NCBI GenBank assembly: GCA_036258055.1
Contig: DATAEK010000091.1
Span: 1 to 63,893 of the forward strand
Direction of reading: 5' to 3'
From: DATAEK01 sp036258055
GTDB lineage: Bacteria; Acidobacteriota; Vicinamibacteria; Vicinamibacterales; 2-12-FULL-66-21
DNA: 63,893 nt
Shown here piece by piece: positions 1-8,483 of the stretch; position 1 is the first letter of the stretch, and the number at the start of each line of letters is the position of its first letter. Under the pieces are notes generated by a model. The model worked only from the letters and a program-made list of their open reading frames with translations. It ran no database searches and was not told where the DNA came from. A program made the position numbers and the translations under genes.

Positions 1-1172
1 GGCTCGAGACACCGCGAGACCACGGCATCGAGTGCCGCAGGAATGTCTGGAACGAACGACTTCGCCGGCGGCGGCGCCTGCACCATGCGCGCTTGCAGCT
101 CGCCGACGGCGCTTCCCATGTGCTGCGCCCGCGGCCGGCCGGTGAGCATGTCGTACATGATCAGACCGAACGCGTACACGTCCGCCCGCTGATCGACCGG
201 CTGCCCCTTGGCCTGCTCGGGGGCCATGTACTCCACCGTTCCGATGACCGCTCCGAGGACCGTGGCGTCGGGCGTGGACGCGACCCGCCTGAGGTCGCCG
301 ACGATCGTGGTGTTCCCCGGCATCGGCCCGGCGGCGACGGGCTGCCCGGTCGAGCGCGCGATGCCGAAGTCCATGATCAACGCCTCGTCTTCAGCGTCGA
401 TCATGATGTTGGCGGGTTTGAGATCGCGGTGGACGACGTCCTTCTTGTGTGCTTCGGTGAGGCCGGCCACGACCGATCGCGCGATCCGAAGCATGCGCTT
501 CGCCGGCAGCCGCCCTTCCTTCCGCAGGATCGTCGCGAGATCCGCGCCATCGACGTACGGCATCGTGATGTACTTGATGCCGCTGATCTCCCCGAGATCG
601 TGGATCCGGACGACGTTCTTGTGCGTGACTTGACGGGCGAGGAGCAGCTCGCGCTTGAACCGCTTTTCGATCTCGGCCGCGGAGATCGGATCCGCCATCA
701 CCTCGGGACGGATCACCTTGATGGCCACGGCCACGGCGAGCTCTGCATCCCACGCCTGATACACCGCGCCCATGCCACCTATGCCGAGCAGTCGGATGAT
801 GTGGTACCGCGTGCCGAAGGACTGACCGACCGCGAGGGGCCCTTCGTCCGCAGAGAACGCCGACTTCACGGCGGAAACGCGGGCCAGCGTCTCCGGACCC
901 GCGAGCATCGTCGCCTGCTCGACGTCGGCTTTGGGGGTATCGTGGCCGGCTCTCGACCCCGCGAGTATCGGCGCCTGCTCTGTGTCAGATTTGCGCGTCT
1001 CGTGCCCGATCGTCGACTCGTCGCCAAATCCGGCGGGAGGCGGGGTCTGAGAAGGAGGTGCCGTCAGGGCGACGGTCAGCCCTTCAGCGGATCCGGCAAG
1101 GCTCGCGCCGCATACGGCACAAACGCCTCCACCGGAAACCGCGACAGTCGCGCCGCAGCGAGGGCAGGACAT
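1..1172 (-). CDS. Ser/Thr protein kinase with N-terminal zinc ribbon (partial, 3' end outside the window)
   Basis: Reading from the ATG at 1172 gives 390 residues before the window edge. The protein opens with a four-cysteine zinc-ribbon pattern (CPRCG at 3-7, CAVCG at 18-22). A linker follows with two 20-residue tandem repeats at about 55-94, sharing GH-[ED]-T-x-K-x-D-x-EQA-x-x-LAG. A Hanks-type kinase domain starts at about 123: glycine loop GIGGMGAVY, lysine in VAIKV, catalytic VVHRDLKPAN (247-256), IMDFG, and APEQ in the activation segment. It is therefore an active-looking Ser/Thr kinase; the C-terminal half, often a membrane anchor or sensor in this family, is not visible. Target unknown. 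A TATGAT hexamer at 1207-1212 may be its promoter. Confidence 0.9.
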   Translation of the reverse strand, partial: MSCPRCGATVAVSGGGVCAVCGASLAGSAEGLTVALTAPPSQTPPPAGFGDESTIGHETRKSDTEQAPILAGSRAGHDTPKADVEQATMLAGPETLARVSAVKSAFSADEGPLAVGQSFGTRYHIIRLLGIGGMGAVYQAWDAELAVAVAIKVIRPEVMADPISAAEIEKRFKRELLLARQVTHKNVVRIHDLGEISGIKYITMPYVDGADLATILRKEGRLPAKRMLRIARSVVAGLTEAHKKDVVHRDLKPANIMIDAEDEALIMDFGIARSTGQPVAAGPMPGNTTIVGDLRRVASTPDATVLGAVIGTVEYMAPEQAKGQPVDQRADVYAFGLIMYDMLTGRPRAQHMGSAVGELQARMVQAPPPAKSFVPDIPAALDAVVSRCLE

Positions 1173-1206
1173 TGACTCTGAGGACCGGCGTGGTTTCGGT
1201 GCCGGA

Positions 1207-1212
1207 ATCATA
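1207..1212 (-). promoter_or_regulatory. Possible -10 element of the kinase gene
   Basis: TATGAT on the minus strand, 35 nt upstream of the kinase ATG. No good -35 is visible 17-18 nt further up, so this is a weak call. The rest of the 205-nt gap (1173-1377) shows no gene. Confidence 0.3.
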
Positions 1213-1377
1213 ACACCTTGTGAGCGCAGATGATCGCGGCGGCGACCTCGACAGGATGCCAACCGCGCGGGAGGACCTCCAGACATCCACACGATGGGCC
1301 GCGGCCCTTCGGAGGCATTGCTGGCCCCTCACCCGACATCGGATGCACGCTCTATTAGTCTGACGCGCCGCCCGATT

Positions 1378-2685
1378 TCACGTGAAGTACTTGGCGAGAA
1401 AAATCAAAAAGGCCCGCCAATCAGCCAGTGTGGCCGCGTGGGCACCGGTATGGTAGTGCCAGCCCAGGTCACCGCTCGTGATTGGCGTATCGAGCGGCGG
1501 TAGCGTCGACACACCGAGATCCCTCTTTTCGAGAAGACGATACACGGGACCGGCCGCGACGAGCGCCTTGAATTCGCCGACGGGATCGGCCCACTGGTCT
1601 GCCGTGCCGCCGGTCACGAAGACCGGCCGTGGAGCGCTCAACGCGATCAGCATGTGCGCGTCGACCGGCATGTCATTCCAGCGTCCGACCCATTTCTGGA
1701 AGTTGCCGGCGAACCACCAGGGAAAGTTCTGCGCCATGTCGTCGACGGTCTCCCCCCAGTCGCGGCGCGCGAGCGCGGACCCCATCTCTCCGGCGCAGCT
1801 CGAGTAGACCGCCGCGATCCGAGGATCGCTGGCCGAGGCCCACAGCACCGTCTTGCCCAGCCTCGAGTGACCCTGGACGGCAACCTGATTCGCGTTCACC
1901 GACCTGTCGGACTCGAAGTAGTCGATCACGCGGCTGATGCCCCAGGCCCACGCGCTGATCGTTCCCCACTCGTCGGCCCGCGGCTCCTCCTGACCCTCAG
2001 CGAACGACAGCCCGATGACCCCCTCGCGCCACGAGTTTGCGCGGTCGGCCTGAATGTCCTGGTAACGAATCGTCGCGTAACCCCAACCGCGTTCGAGGAT
2101 CTCATCGGCCACCGGCGGATCGCCGACCGGCAACGGCGCACTCGGGCCGCCGCGCGCGGACGATGGGCCGGTGCCGCCGCCGAAATTCACGATCAGAATC
2201 ATTGGCACCGGCTTCGTCGCCTTCGCCGGCGTATACATCGTCAAATTGATTCGCAAGCCGTCTGCACCGTTCCCGATGACTCCCTGCACCTGCTTCATCG
2301 TGGCGGTGCCACCGCGCGCACGCGGGTCCGTCTCAGCGACGTGCCAGATCACCCGCGGTGCTGTCCTGGGCACGCGGCCGTAGATCTCCGTCTCGTAGAG
2401 ACGAATCAGCTCCTGACGGCGGTCTCTCAACCACGAGCGTGCGCTGGCGACTCGCCGGCCGTCGGCGAAGACGAGTGGATCGGGGAGCGTGTACGGCGGG
2501 ACCTTGGCCTCGTCGTAGTTTGAAACGTGCCCGGTCTTCAACGCCAGGCGAACCGGATTGCCGTTCGGATCGGTGCCGAGGTTGGTGCTGCGGCCCTGCG
2601 CATTGGGAGCCTGCTGCGCTCGTCCCGCTATCGCAAGGCAGCCGACGATCACGAGCACTATCAGCGCTCGACGTGAGAGAGTCAT
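1378..2685 (-). CDS. Secreted glucuronoyl esterase-like (CE15-type) alpha/beta hydrolase
   Basis: The 435-residue product has a signal peptide (hydrophobic residues 6-22). The nucleophile motif GHSRLGK (Ser at about 274) closely resembles the G-C-S-R-x-G-K motif of carbohydrate esterase family 15, which cleaves ester links between lignin alcohols and glucuronoxylan. A Glu in CAGEMG (about 300) and His residues in HYHTGAH (about 410-415) are plausible triad partners. The start at 2685 is preferred over an in-frame ATG at 2718 because AAAGG lies just upstream and the signal peptide then begins at residue 1. It is a single gene; the acetylesterase further on suggests a wider polysaccharide-deacylating capacity. 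Function is inferred from motifs. Confidence 0.8.
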   Translation of the reverse strand: MTLSRRALIVLVIVGCLAIAGRAQQAPNAQGRSTNLGTDPNGNPVRLALKTGHVSNYDEAKVPPYTLPDPLVFADGRRVASARSWLRDRRQELIRLYETEIYGRVPRTAPRVIWHVAETDPRARGGTATMKQVQGVIGNGADGLRINLTMYTPAKATKPVPMILIVNFGGGTGPSSARGGPSAPLPVGDPPVADEILERGWGYATIRYQDIQADRANSWREGVIGLSFAEGQEEPRADEWGTISAWAWGISRVIDYFESDRSVNANQVAVQGHSRLGKTVLWASASDPRIAAVYSSCAGEMGSALARRDWGETVDDMAQNFPWWFAGNFQKWVGRWNDMPVDAHMLIALSAPRPVFVTGGTADQWADPVGEFKALVAAGPVYRLLEKRDLGVSTLPPLDTPITSGDLGWHYHTGAHAATLADWRAFLIFLAKYFT

Positions 2686-2765
2686 GCGCCTTTGGTCGAG
2701 ATGATAACGCTGATTCAACCGGTGCCGGGCGCGCGGGTCGCGACAGGAGCGGTACTGGCCACACT

Positions 2766-2802
2766 GAAAAACAAAACGCCGGACTCCGTGAGGAGTCCGG
2801 CG
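2766..2802 (-). terminator. Rho-independent terminator of the PEP-CTERM gene
   Basis: An 11-bp perfect stem (CGCCGGACTCC at 2777-2787 and GGAGTCCGGCG at 2792-2802) with a GTGA/TCAC loop. On the minus strand it is followed by TTTTGTTTTTC. It lies 27 nt after the stop codon at 2830. Confidence 0.88.
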
Positions 2803-2829
2803 CGATCGACCTGTGCAAGCGCGCGCTGG

Positions 2830-3888
2830 CTATCGGCGCGAAGCGCGACGCCGCGCTGCCAACGCTGCGGCGCCGGTCGCGAGCAGCAGCAGCGAGGCTG
2901 GCTCGGGAACGGGTGTCGCAGTCGTCGGCCCGGCCTGTTGGCCCGGTTGGCCGTCACCCTGCGGCACGGTCGGGGAATCCGTTTGCGGAGCCACGCCATT
3001 CGTCGGCAGCGGGTTCTCGGGAAGGCCGTTCGGCCCGGTACTTGTCTGCGGCGAATCACTGCCGAACAACGCCGGTGCCGGAGCCGTGGAGCCAGACTGT
3101 GGCTGACTACCGGCGTTCGCTGGCGGATTCGAGGAATCTCGCGGCGTGCTTGGACCGGAGCTGGCGGCGCCAGGCCCACCGGAACTCTGTGAACCTTGGG
3201 AGCTGCTGGCGTTGAACGACGAGGGACCCGATCCCGAACCGCCGGATCCACTCGACGTCTGAGGACTGCTACCGTCCGAGGGAAGCTCGAACGCGGCCGT
3301 CGTCAAACGTTTGCGGCTCGATGAGCCTGATCCATCGCTCGTGTTGTCAGCCGCCGTCGTCGCGGCCGCGCGGCGGCCGGTCGGAGTGCCGCCGCCTCCG
3401 CCACCGAAGCCGCCGCCACCAGATCCCGGGGCCAACCGCGATGACCCGCTCGCGGCTCCACCGCCGGGTGCGGGTGACGTTGACAACGGGCCTGACGCCG
3501 ACGGAAACCGGGACGAAGGAGCGTCGTTTGATGCGATTATCGGCAGCTGTGGGCCGAGCGCCCTCGAATTCGCCGCCGCTGCGGGCACGGTAGGAATCCC
3601 GACGGTCGACGATGCGCGCTGCCCAACGGGGGTTTCAGCGTCGTGGGATGGGCCAGAAGCATCCTCTGCGGCAGACCCAGGCGGCAGCGAGAACGGATCG
3701 TCCTGCTTCACCGCGTCCTCGAATGACTTATCGGCACGCGCGTCGGTCAGGTCGATGTTCGAGCCCCGGCGAGCCAACCCGGACCACACTGCAGTGACGA
3801 CGGCCAGGAACACCATCGCAATCGTGAGCACGGTCTTTCTTCGGGATTGATTACGATTGTGTTCGTCGCGCGGAGAGAGGAGTCCCAT
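2830..3888 (-). CDS. PEP-CTERM sorting-domain protein, Ser/Gly/Pro-rich
   Basis: The 352-residue product has one N-terminal hydrophobic segment (about 19-40), then a long low-complexity Ser/Gly/Pro stretch (about 100-310). It ends with a canonical PEP-CTERM signal: VPEP at about 327, a hydrophobic run, then a basic RRR tail. Such proteins are exported and processed by exosortase, and are linked to exopolysaccharide and floc formation in other bacteria. No exosortase gene is in this window, so it must be elsewhere if functional. A sigma54-like promoter and a hairpin sit immediately upstream; a strong terminator sits downstream, so it is probably monocistronic. The precise role is unknown. Confidence 0.85.
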   Translation of the reverse strand: MGLLSPRDEHNRNQSRRKTVLTIAMVFLAVVTAVWSGLARRGSNIDLTDARADKSFEDAVKQDDPFSLPPGSAAEDASGPSHDAETPVGQRASSTVGIPTVPAAAANSRALGPQLPIIASNDAPSSRFPSASGPLSTSPAPGGGAASGSSRLAPGSGGGGFGGGGGGTPTGRRAAATTAADNTSDGSGSSSRKRLTTAAFELPSDGSSPQTSSGSGGSGSGPSSFNASSSQGSQSSGGPGAASSGPSTPRDSSNPPANAGSQPQSGSTAPAPALFGSDSPQTSTGPNGLPENPLPTNGVAPQTDSPTVPQGDGQPGQQAGPTTATPVPEPASLLLLATGAAALAARRRASRR

Positions 3889-3902
3889 AATGGCGCGGGG
3901 TC

Positions 3903-3918
3903 AGCAAGCACCGCGCCA
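3903..3918 (-). promoter_or_regulatory. Sigma54 (RpoN)-type -24/-12 promoter of the PEP-CTERM gene
   Basis: The minus strand reads TGGCGCGGTGCTTGCT. It fits the sigma54 consensus TGGCACG-N4-TTGCW with one change (A to G), and the GG and GC dinucleotides have the correct 10-bp offset. The -12 GC lies about 16 nt before the ATG, so the transcript would have only a few leader bases. PEP-CTERM genes in other lineages are known to be controlled by sigma54 with the PrsK/PrsR regulators. The element overlaps an inverted repeat (GGCGCGG at 3892-3898 with CCGCGCC at 3911-3917). The remaining gap to 4070 shows no gene. Confidence 0.6.
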
Positions 3919-4071
3919 CACTTGATCCTTAGGATATTTAATGATCCGATACCAGAACTGCTCAGGCCGGAAGACTAAATCCGGCGTTGCATAGACCTTG
4001 GTCGAATTAGTCTGCCTACGACTACGGCTTTTCCAGGCTTCTGGATTTCAAGCGAGTCGCGGGGAGAGAGG

Positions 4072-4323
4072 CGGACAGGCGCCTGCGGCCCACGGCGAGC
4101 GCGCACGCGCGAGGCGTGAGCGAGCGACAGCCTTGAGCCGTTGCGAGCCGCGAAGCGGTGAGCAACTGCGGCGGGAGTGGGGCCCCGCCGCCATGGAAAA
4201 GGGGTGGGGCCCCGCGAGCGCTGAGCAATGCGGACAGCGGACAGGCGCCTGCTGCCCGAGCGAGGCGCGGAGTCGCCGAGCGAGTGCGAGCGGGGGTGGG
4301 GCCCCGCGAGCGCCGAGCAATGC
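4072..4323. repeat. Dispersed GC-rich repeat, one full copy plus a second partial copy
   Basis: The core GTGGGGCCCCGCGAGCG followed by CTGAGCAATGC (4203-4231) recurs at 4295-4323 with one substitution (CTGAG to CCGAG). The preceding part (4072-4202) matches the rest of the full-length repeat at 36069-36233 in reverse complement: GGCGCCTGCGGCC, GAGCGACAGCCTTGAGCCG, and a GTGGGGCCCCGCCGCC block. The repeat ends about 35 nt before the start codon at 4359. Reading frames through this block are not convincing genes. Confidence 0.75.
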
Positions 4324-4358
4324 GGACCGCGGAGAAAACGATACCCAAAGGACGTTCA

Positions 4359-5288
4359 ATGAGGCACCAGGCCGCAATCATCGCCGTGCTCGCGGTTTTG
4401 GGCGGTTCCGCGGACGCGCGATCGCCGGGCAATCAGGGTCAGGCGGGGGGACGTCGAGGGCCAACGATAGCGATGCCGCAGGAAATCCTGTTGTGGGCGA
4501 ACGCCGCCCCAGGGGCGCTCGGAGCCGCCGACGAGGACAAGCCGTCGATCACCTGGTATCCCGCGAGTCGCCGCGCGTCGCGAACCGCCGTCATCGTCGC
4601 TCCTGGCGGCGGCTACAGCAATCTGGCGAGCGACCATGAAGGCCGGCAGGTTGCCGCCTGGTTCAACGCGATGGGGGTGACGGCGTTCGTTCTGAAATAC
4701 CGGATCGGACCGCGCTATCACCATCCGATCGAGATTGGCGACGCACAGCGCGCAGTGCGAACCGTGCGGGCGCGCGCGTCGGAGTTCGGGATCGCTCCGG
4801 ATCGAATCGGAATGATGGGGTTTTCAGCGGGAGGACACCTCGCATCGACCGCCGGAACGCGATTCGATTTGGGCGCGGCGGACGCTGCGGATCCAGTCGA
4901 ACGAGTCGGCAGCCGACCCGACTTCCTGATCCTGGGTTACCCGGTGATCTCCTTCGACCCGGCGATCGCGCACGCCGGGTCCGTCCGCAGTCTACTTGGC
5001 GAGCATCCCGATCCCAGGCTTCTCGACGAGCTGTCGAGCGACCTGCACGTCACGCCGGACACACCTCCGACGTTCCTCTTTCACACGACTGCTGACACGT
5101 CAGTGCCCGTCGAAAACAGCGTCCGCTTTTATCTCGCGCTCCGAAAAGCCAAGATCCCGGCGGAAATGCACATCTTCGAGAACGGACCGCACGGGGTTGG
5201 CCTCGTCCTCGAAGACCCCGCGCTAAGCGTGTGGCCGACGCTGCTTGCCAACTGGCTCAGGGGCCGCGGTCTCGTTGGAGGCCATTGA
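4359..5288 (+). CDS. Secreted acetylesterase/lipase-like alpha/beta hydrolase
   Basis: The 309-residue product starts with a signal peptide ending near ADA at about 20. Hydrolase hallmarks are the oxyanion segment VAPGGGYSNLA, nucleophile GFSAGGH (Ser at about 157), Asp in TTADTSVP, and His in GPHGVG. This is the BD-FAE/xylan- and pectin-acetylesterase-like group of COG0657. The start at 4359 has AAAGGA 7 nt upstream and gives a clean signal peptide; a longer frame from 4158 would translate the intergenic repeat. The stop overlaps the start of the ThuA gene, so the pair is translationally coupled. Deacetylation of plant polysaccharide is an inference. Confidence 0.87.
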   Translation: MRHQAAIIAVLAVLGGSADARSPGNQGQAGGRRGPTIAMPQEILLWANAAPGALGAADEDKPSITWYPASRRASRTAVIVAPGGGYSNLASDHEGRQVAAWFNAMGVTAFVLKYRIGPRYHHPIEIGDAQRAVRTVRARASEFGIAPDRIGMMGFSAGGHLASTAGTRFDLGAADAADPVERVGSRPDFLILGYPVISFDPAIAHAGSVRSLLGEHPDPRLLDELSSDLHVTPDTPPTFLFHTTADTSVPVENSVRFYLALRKAKIPAEMHIFENGPHGVGLVLEDPALSVWPTLLANWLRGRGLVGGH

Positions 5289-6154
5289 TGCGAGTAAAAC
5301 ATCTCCGTCACCTGGTTTTCGTGGCGACAATGGTCGTGTTCGTCATGATCCTCGCCCCAGTCGACGCACCTGCGCGTGGAAGGGCCTTTCCGGTTGGCTC
5401 ACAAGCGGAGCAAAAGCGCTCCCCAAAGACCGTCCTGATTCTCGGTGCGACACGGGACTATCAGCACGACTCGATCTCGGACGCGATGGTCGCGCTGAGC
5501 ACCGTGGGAAAGGCATCTGGTGCCTGGGACTCGTACCTGCGGACCGACTTCGCGTGGATCACCAAGTCTGATGCAGGCAGGAACGGCAAGAATCTCACCG
5601 CGTTCGATGCGATCGTCCTCGTGAGCACGACCGGCCCGTGGAATTTGACCGATGAGCAGCGACGAGCCTTTCTGTCCTTCGTGCACGACGATGGCAAGGG
5701 GCTCGTCGCCGTGCATGCGGCGCTCGACGCCAACTACGACTGGCCCGAGTATGCGGAGATGCTCGGCGGATGGTTCGACGGGCACCCCTGGGACACCTTC
5801 GATGCACCGATCGTGCTCGAGGATCCGAGCTTCCCCGCGGTCAAGCATCTGCCGCGGGCGTTCTCGAAGCGGGACGAGATTTATCAAGCCAAGGCCTGGT
5901 CGCGCGATAAGGTGAACGTCCTGCTCCGGCTCGACGAGACGAAGCTCCCGGCATCCAAGAGCGAGGTGCGCCGGAGCGATCGCGATTTCGGCGTTGCGTG
6001 GGCGAAGACGTACGGTCGCGGCCGCGTCTTCTACTCGACGCTCGGCCACACGAAGGAGTCCTGGAGCGATCCGGATGTGACGACGATGTACGGCGAAGCG
6101 ATTCGATGGGTGCTGGGGCTGAGTGAGGGCAGCACAGCGTCGCACGGCAGGTAG
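5288..6154 (+). CDS. ThuA-domain protein, secreted
   Basis: The 288-residue product has an N-terminal hydrophobic signal (about 5-28) followed by a ThuA-like domain, a class-I glutamine-amidotransferase-like fold. Recognisable blocks are TVLILGATRDYQH, GLVAVHAALDANY, GGWFDGHPWDTF and GRGRVFYSTLGH. ThuA-like proteins occur in sugar-utilisation loci, and their enzymatic role is largely undefined. The ATG at 5288 overlaps the TGA of the acetylesterase gene, so the two are made together and probably share a carbohydrate-related task. No SD of its own is needed given the coupling. Confidence 0.85.
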   Translation: MRVKHLRHLVFVATMVVFVMILAPVDAPARGRAFPVGSQAEQKRSPKTVLILGATRDYQHDSISDAMVALSTVGKASGAWDSYLRTDFAWITKSDAGRNGKNLTAFDAIVLVSTTGPWNLTDEQRRAFLSFVHDDGKGLVAVHAALDANYDWPEYAEMLGGWFDGHPWDTFDAPIVLEDPSFPAVKHLPRAFSKRDEIYQAKAWSRDKVNVLLRLDETKLPASKSEVRRSDRDFGVAWAKTYGRGRVFYSTLGHTKESWSDPDVTTMYGEAIRWVLGLSEGSTASHGR

Positions 6155-6204
6155 GTGCTGACGAGGCGCTCTCAGAAGGCGGATCATTCCTGTCCGGCGC
6201 GCGC

Positions 6205-6210
6205 TATACT
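6205..6210 (+). promoter_or_regulatory. -10 hexamer placing the transcript start on the GTG at 6217
   Basis: TATACT is followed by exactly 6 nt and then the GTG start codon. If functional, the mRNA has no leader. No convincing -35 is visible. Confidence 0.5.
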
Positions 6211-6216
6211 CTTTGC

Positions 6217-6630
6217 GTGGACCCGATCGCTGATACTCGGGCGACCAGGCTGCGCCGCAGTTCGCGATCGGACAGTTCCGTCGCGGCTGGCTCGCTCGAG
6301 CGCTTCACCACAGCTGCTGGACGCGCGTCCGGGGTGCTGGTGCGGGAACTCTCGCCGGTGGAGCAGCTCGAGGTCCGCACGCGGAATACGTGCTACCGCA
6401 TCACGGTTCTTGCGCCTCAGGATTCACGTGTCCTCGTCCAGGGCGGCGCGTTCTTTCCGATTCCGTGTGAAGCGCTGTTGAGCGGAGGGTCGCTCGGCGG
6501 CAGTCTGCTGAAACTGGGATGGATTGGCCGCGGGTTCTGCCTCGAGATTCTTCACGAAGGCCGCCGGATCATCACGACGCCGGTTCGCCACATCAAGCGC
6601 GTGACGGACGCGTCACTCACCGCCCAGTAG
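6217..6630 (+). CDS. Hypothetical protein, possibly leaderless
   Basis: The 137-residue product has no signal peptide. Residues 1-50 are basic and Ser/Arg-rich. The C-terminal part is more ordered and beta-rich (VRTRNTCYRITVLAP, VLVQGGAFFP). I do not recognise the family. The GTG start is favoured by the TATACT hexamer 6 nt upstream and by the absence of an SD. It follows the ThuA gene after 62 nt but probably has its own promoter. A different start inside the basic N-terminal part is possible. Confidence 0.55.
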   Translation: MDPIADTRATRLRRSSRSDSSVAAGSLERFTTAAGRASGVLVRELSPVEQLEVRTRNTCYRITVLAPQDSRVLVQGGAFFPIPCEALLSGGSLGGSLLKLGWIGRGFCLEILHEGRRIITTPVRHIKRVTDASLTAQ

Positions 6631-6639
6631 CTTCTTCCC

Positions 6640-6801
6640 CTACCTCTGCAAGATCAGTAGAGAGAACAAGACGGTGAGGTAGCTCGCGCCGAAGTACGCG
6701 CCGATGAGCAGCGAGCGATGACCCGGCGACAATACTCGCCAGGCCAGCATGGGATGCGCGCACATCGCCAGGCCGCGACCGATCATGATCTCGAGCGTCA
6801 T
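6640..6801 (-). CDS. Small membrane protein, hypothetical
   Basis: A 53-residue frame contains a hydrophobic C-terminal segment (about 31-51, LLIGAYFGASYLTVLFSLLI) after a short amphipathic part. It converges on the preceding gene with 9 nt between stops. No SD is visible, and the frame stays open upstream into repeat-flanking sequence, so the start is uncertain. The hydrophobic tail is the only protein-like sign; it may also be a gene remnant. Confidence 0.35.
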   Translation of the reverse strand: MTLEIMIGRGLAMCAHPMLAWRVLSPGHRSLLIGAYFGASYLTVLFSLLILQR

Positions 6802-7000
6802 GCGGTGACGGAGGGCAAGAACATCGCCACGAACACCCCGCGGATTTCGGCCAAAAACGACAATAACTCTCTTGAAAGACCCTGTCTCCGAACGCCTAAT
6901 GTCAGCCCGGGGGCAGACCGACTTGAACCGGGTCGGGGCTCGGCACTCGGCTCCCGGGCAATACGCGGTGCTTGGCTGTTGCCGAAACGAAACGGTCGAT

Positions 7001-7086
7001 GTATCAGCAGCGCCTGCGGTCAAGGCTGAAGCGCGTGAGCGCGAGGGTCCAGCGAGAAAGTGGGGCCACGCGAGCGCTGAGAATAA
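7001..7086. repeat. Partial copy of the dispersed GC-rich repeat, upstream of the P450 gene
   Basis: It begins GTATCAGCAGCGCCTGCGG, matching in reverse complement the far end of the full copy at 36069-36233. It ends GTGGGGCCACGCGAGCGC then TGAGAATAAG, a variant of the core. The middle is shortened. The copy ends 13 nt before the P450 start codon and abuts its SD. Confidence 0.65.
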
Positions 7087-7099
7087 GATCGGAGAGTCC

Positions 7100-8437
7100 A
7101 TGACGTTGCCCCCCGGACCGTCTGAATGGTTTTTTGGACTGTCCTTCTATCGCAAGATCCGTCATGACCGCCTGGGCGCGCTTCGGGAACTATCCCAGCG
7201 CTACGGCGACGTCACGAAGTTCAGGGTTGGCGTCCAGCGCCTCGTCCTGCTGAACCACCCGGATCTCGTCGAGGATGTCCTCGTCACACGGGCGCGACTC
7301 TTCAAAAAGGGCCGCGCGCTCGAGCGCGCCAAGCGGTTGCTGGGAGAAGGTCTCCTCACGAGCGAAGGCGACCTCCATCGTCGACAGCGGCGGCTGGCCC
7401 AGCCGGCGTTTCACAAGACGCGGATCAGCGGCTACGCGGACACGATGGTCCGACACGCTGTGCGCACCGCGGACCGGTGGCAGGACGGACAGACCATCGA
7501 CTGCACGGCGGAGATGAACCGGCTCACGCTGACGATCGTCGGCGAGACCCTGCTCGGCACGAACGTCGAAGAGGAGGCCGGCGGTGTGCGGAATGCGCTC
7601 ACGGCGGTCCTCAGCGCCTTTCCGCTGACGATGTCGCCGTTCGCCGCGCTCCTCGAGCGCCTGCCGCTGCCCGTGGTCCGTCGTTACGATCGCGCGCAGG
7701 CGACACTCGACGAACTCATCTACCGCATCATCGCGGATCGCCGCGCCAGGCCCGACGATCGCGGGGATCTGCTGTCGATGCTGCTCCTGGCCAGCGACGC
7801 CGAGGAAGGCGGCGGGCAGATGACCGATCGTCAGGTCCGCGATGAGGCGATGACGATCTTTCTTGCGGGGCACGAGACCACCGCAAATGCGCTTGCGTGG
7901 ACGTGGCACCTGCTCGCGGCGCATCCCGACGTCGAACGGCGGCTGCACGAAGAAATCGATCGCGTCCTCGGCAGCCGCACGGCGGGAGTGGACGATGTGC
8001 CGCGTCTCGTCTACACGCGGATGGTGATCGCCGAGTCGATGCGACGCTATCCACCGGCATGGGGCATCGGCCGGCGCGCGATCGAGGACTTCACGATCGG
8101 CGGTTACCTCGTGCCCAAAGGCACGGTCGTCCTGGTATCACAGTACCTGCTCCATAACGATCCGCGATTCTTCACCGAGCCCGAACGGTTCGACCCCGAT
8201 CGGTGGCTGCCGGAACGGCAGACGACGCGGCCGAAGTTTGCGTACTTTCCGTTCGGCGCCGGCACCCGCGTCTGCATCGGCGAGCCCTTCGCGTGGATGG
8301 AAGGGATCCTCGTGCTCGCGACGCTTGCCCAGCGATGGCGCCTCGAACGGGTCGACGCCGCGCCTGTTCCGATGCAGCCCGGGATCACACTGCGGCCTGC
8401 GACCGCCATCCGGATGACGACGCGCCGACGAGGCTAG
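7100..8437 (+). CDS. Cytochrome P450
   Basis: The 445-residue product has all the P450 signatures: I-helix oxygen-binding AGHETTA (about 258), ExxR motif ESMR (about 316), and the heme-cysteine loop FPFGAGTRVCIGEP (about 381-394). It has no membrane anchor, so it is a soluble class using separate redox partners. None are encoded nearby. Sequence features (RYPPAWGIGRRA, GYLVPKGTVV) are typical of bacterial enzymes acting on fatty-acid or terpenoid-like substrates, but the substrate cannot be read. The start at 7100 has GGAG 7 nt upstream; a longer frame from 6872 translates repeat sequence. Confidence 0.93.
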   Translation: MTLPPGPSEWFFGLSFYRKIRHDRLGALRELSQRYGDVTKFRVGVQRLVLLNHPDLVEDVLVTRARLFKKGRALERAKRLLGEGLLTSEGDLHRRQRRLAQPAFHKTRISGYADTMVRHAVRTADRWQDGQTIDCTAEMNRLTLTIVGETLLGTNVEEEAGGVRNALTAVLSAFPLTMSPFAALLERLPLPVVRRYDRAQATLDELIYRIIADRRARPDDRGDLLSMLLLASDAEEGGGQMTDRQVRDEAMTIFLAGHETTANALAWTWHLLAAHPDVERRLHEEIDRVLGSRTAGVDDVPRLVYTRMVIAESMRRYPPAWGIGRRAIEDFTIGGYLVPKGTVVLVSQYLLHNDPRFFTEPERFDPDRWLPERQTTRPKFAYFPFGAGTRVCIGEPFAWMEGILVLATLAQRWRLERVDAAPVPMQPGITLRPATAIRMTTRRRG

Positions 8438-8483
8438 AACCTATCTCACAAACCGAGACGCGGCCAGGGGCGAGATTCGTGGA

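Noticed and set aside
4158..4358. In-frame upstream extension of the acetylesterase gene
   Set aside because: It translates the dispersed repeat, has no homology-like pattern and would bury the signal peptide; AAAGGA marks the start at 4359.
6872..7099. N-terminal extension of the P450 gene
   Set aside because: It translates repeat sequence; the SD at 7091 and the family N-terminus support the start at 7100.
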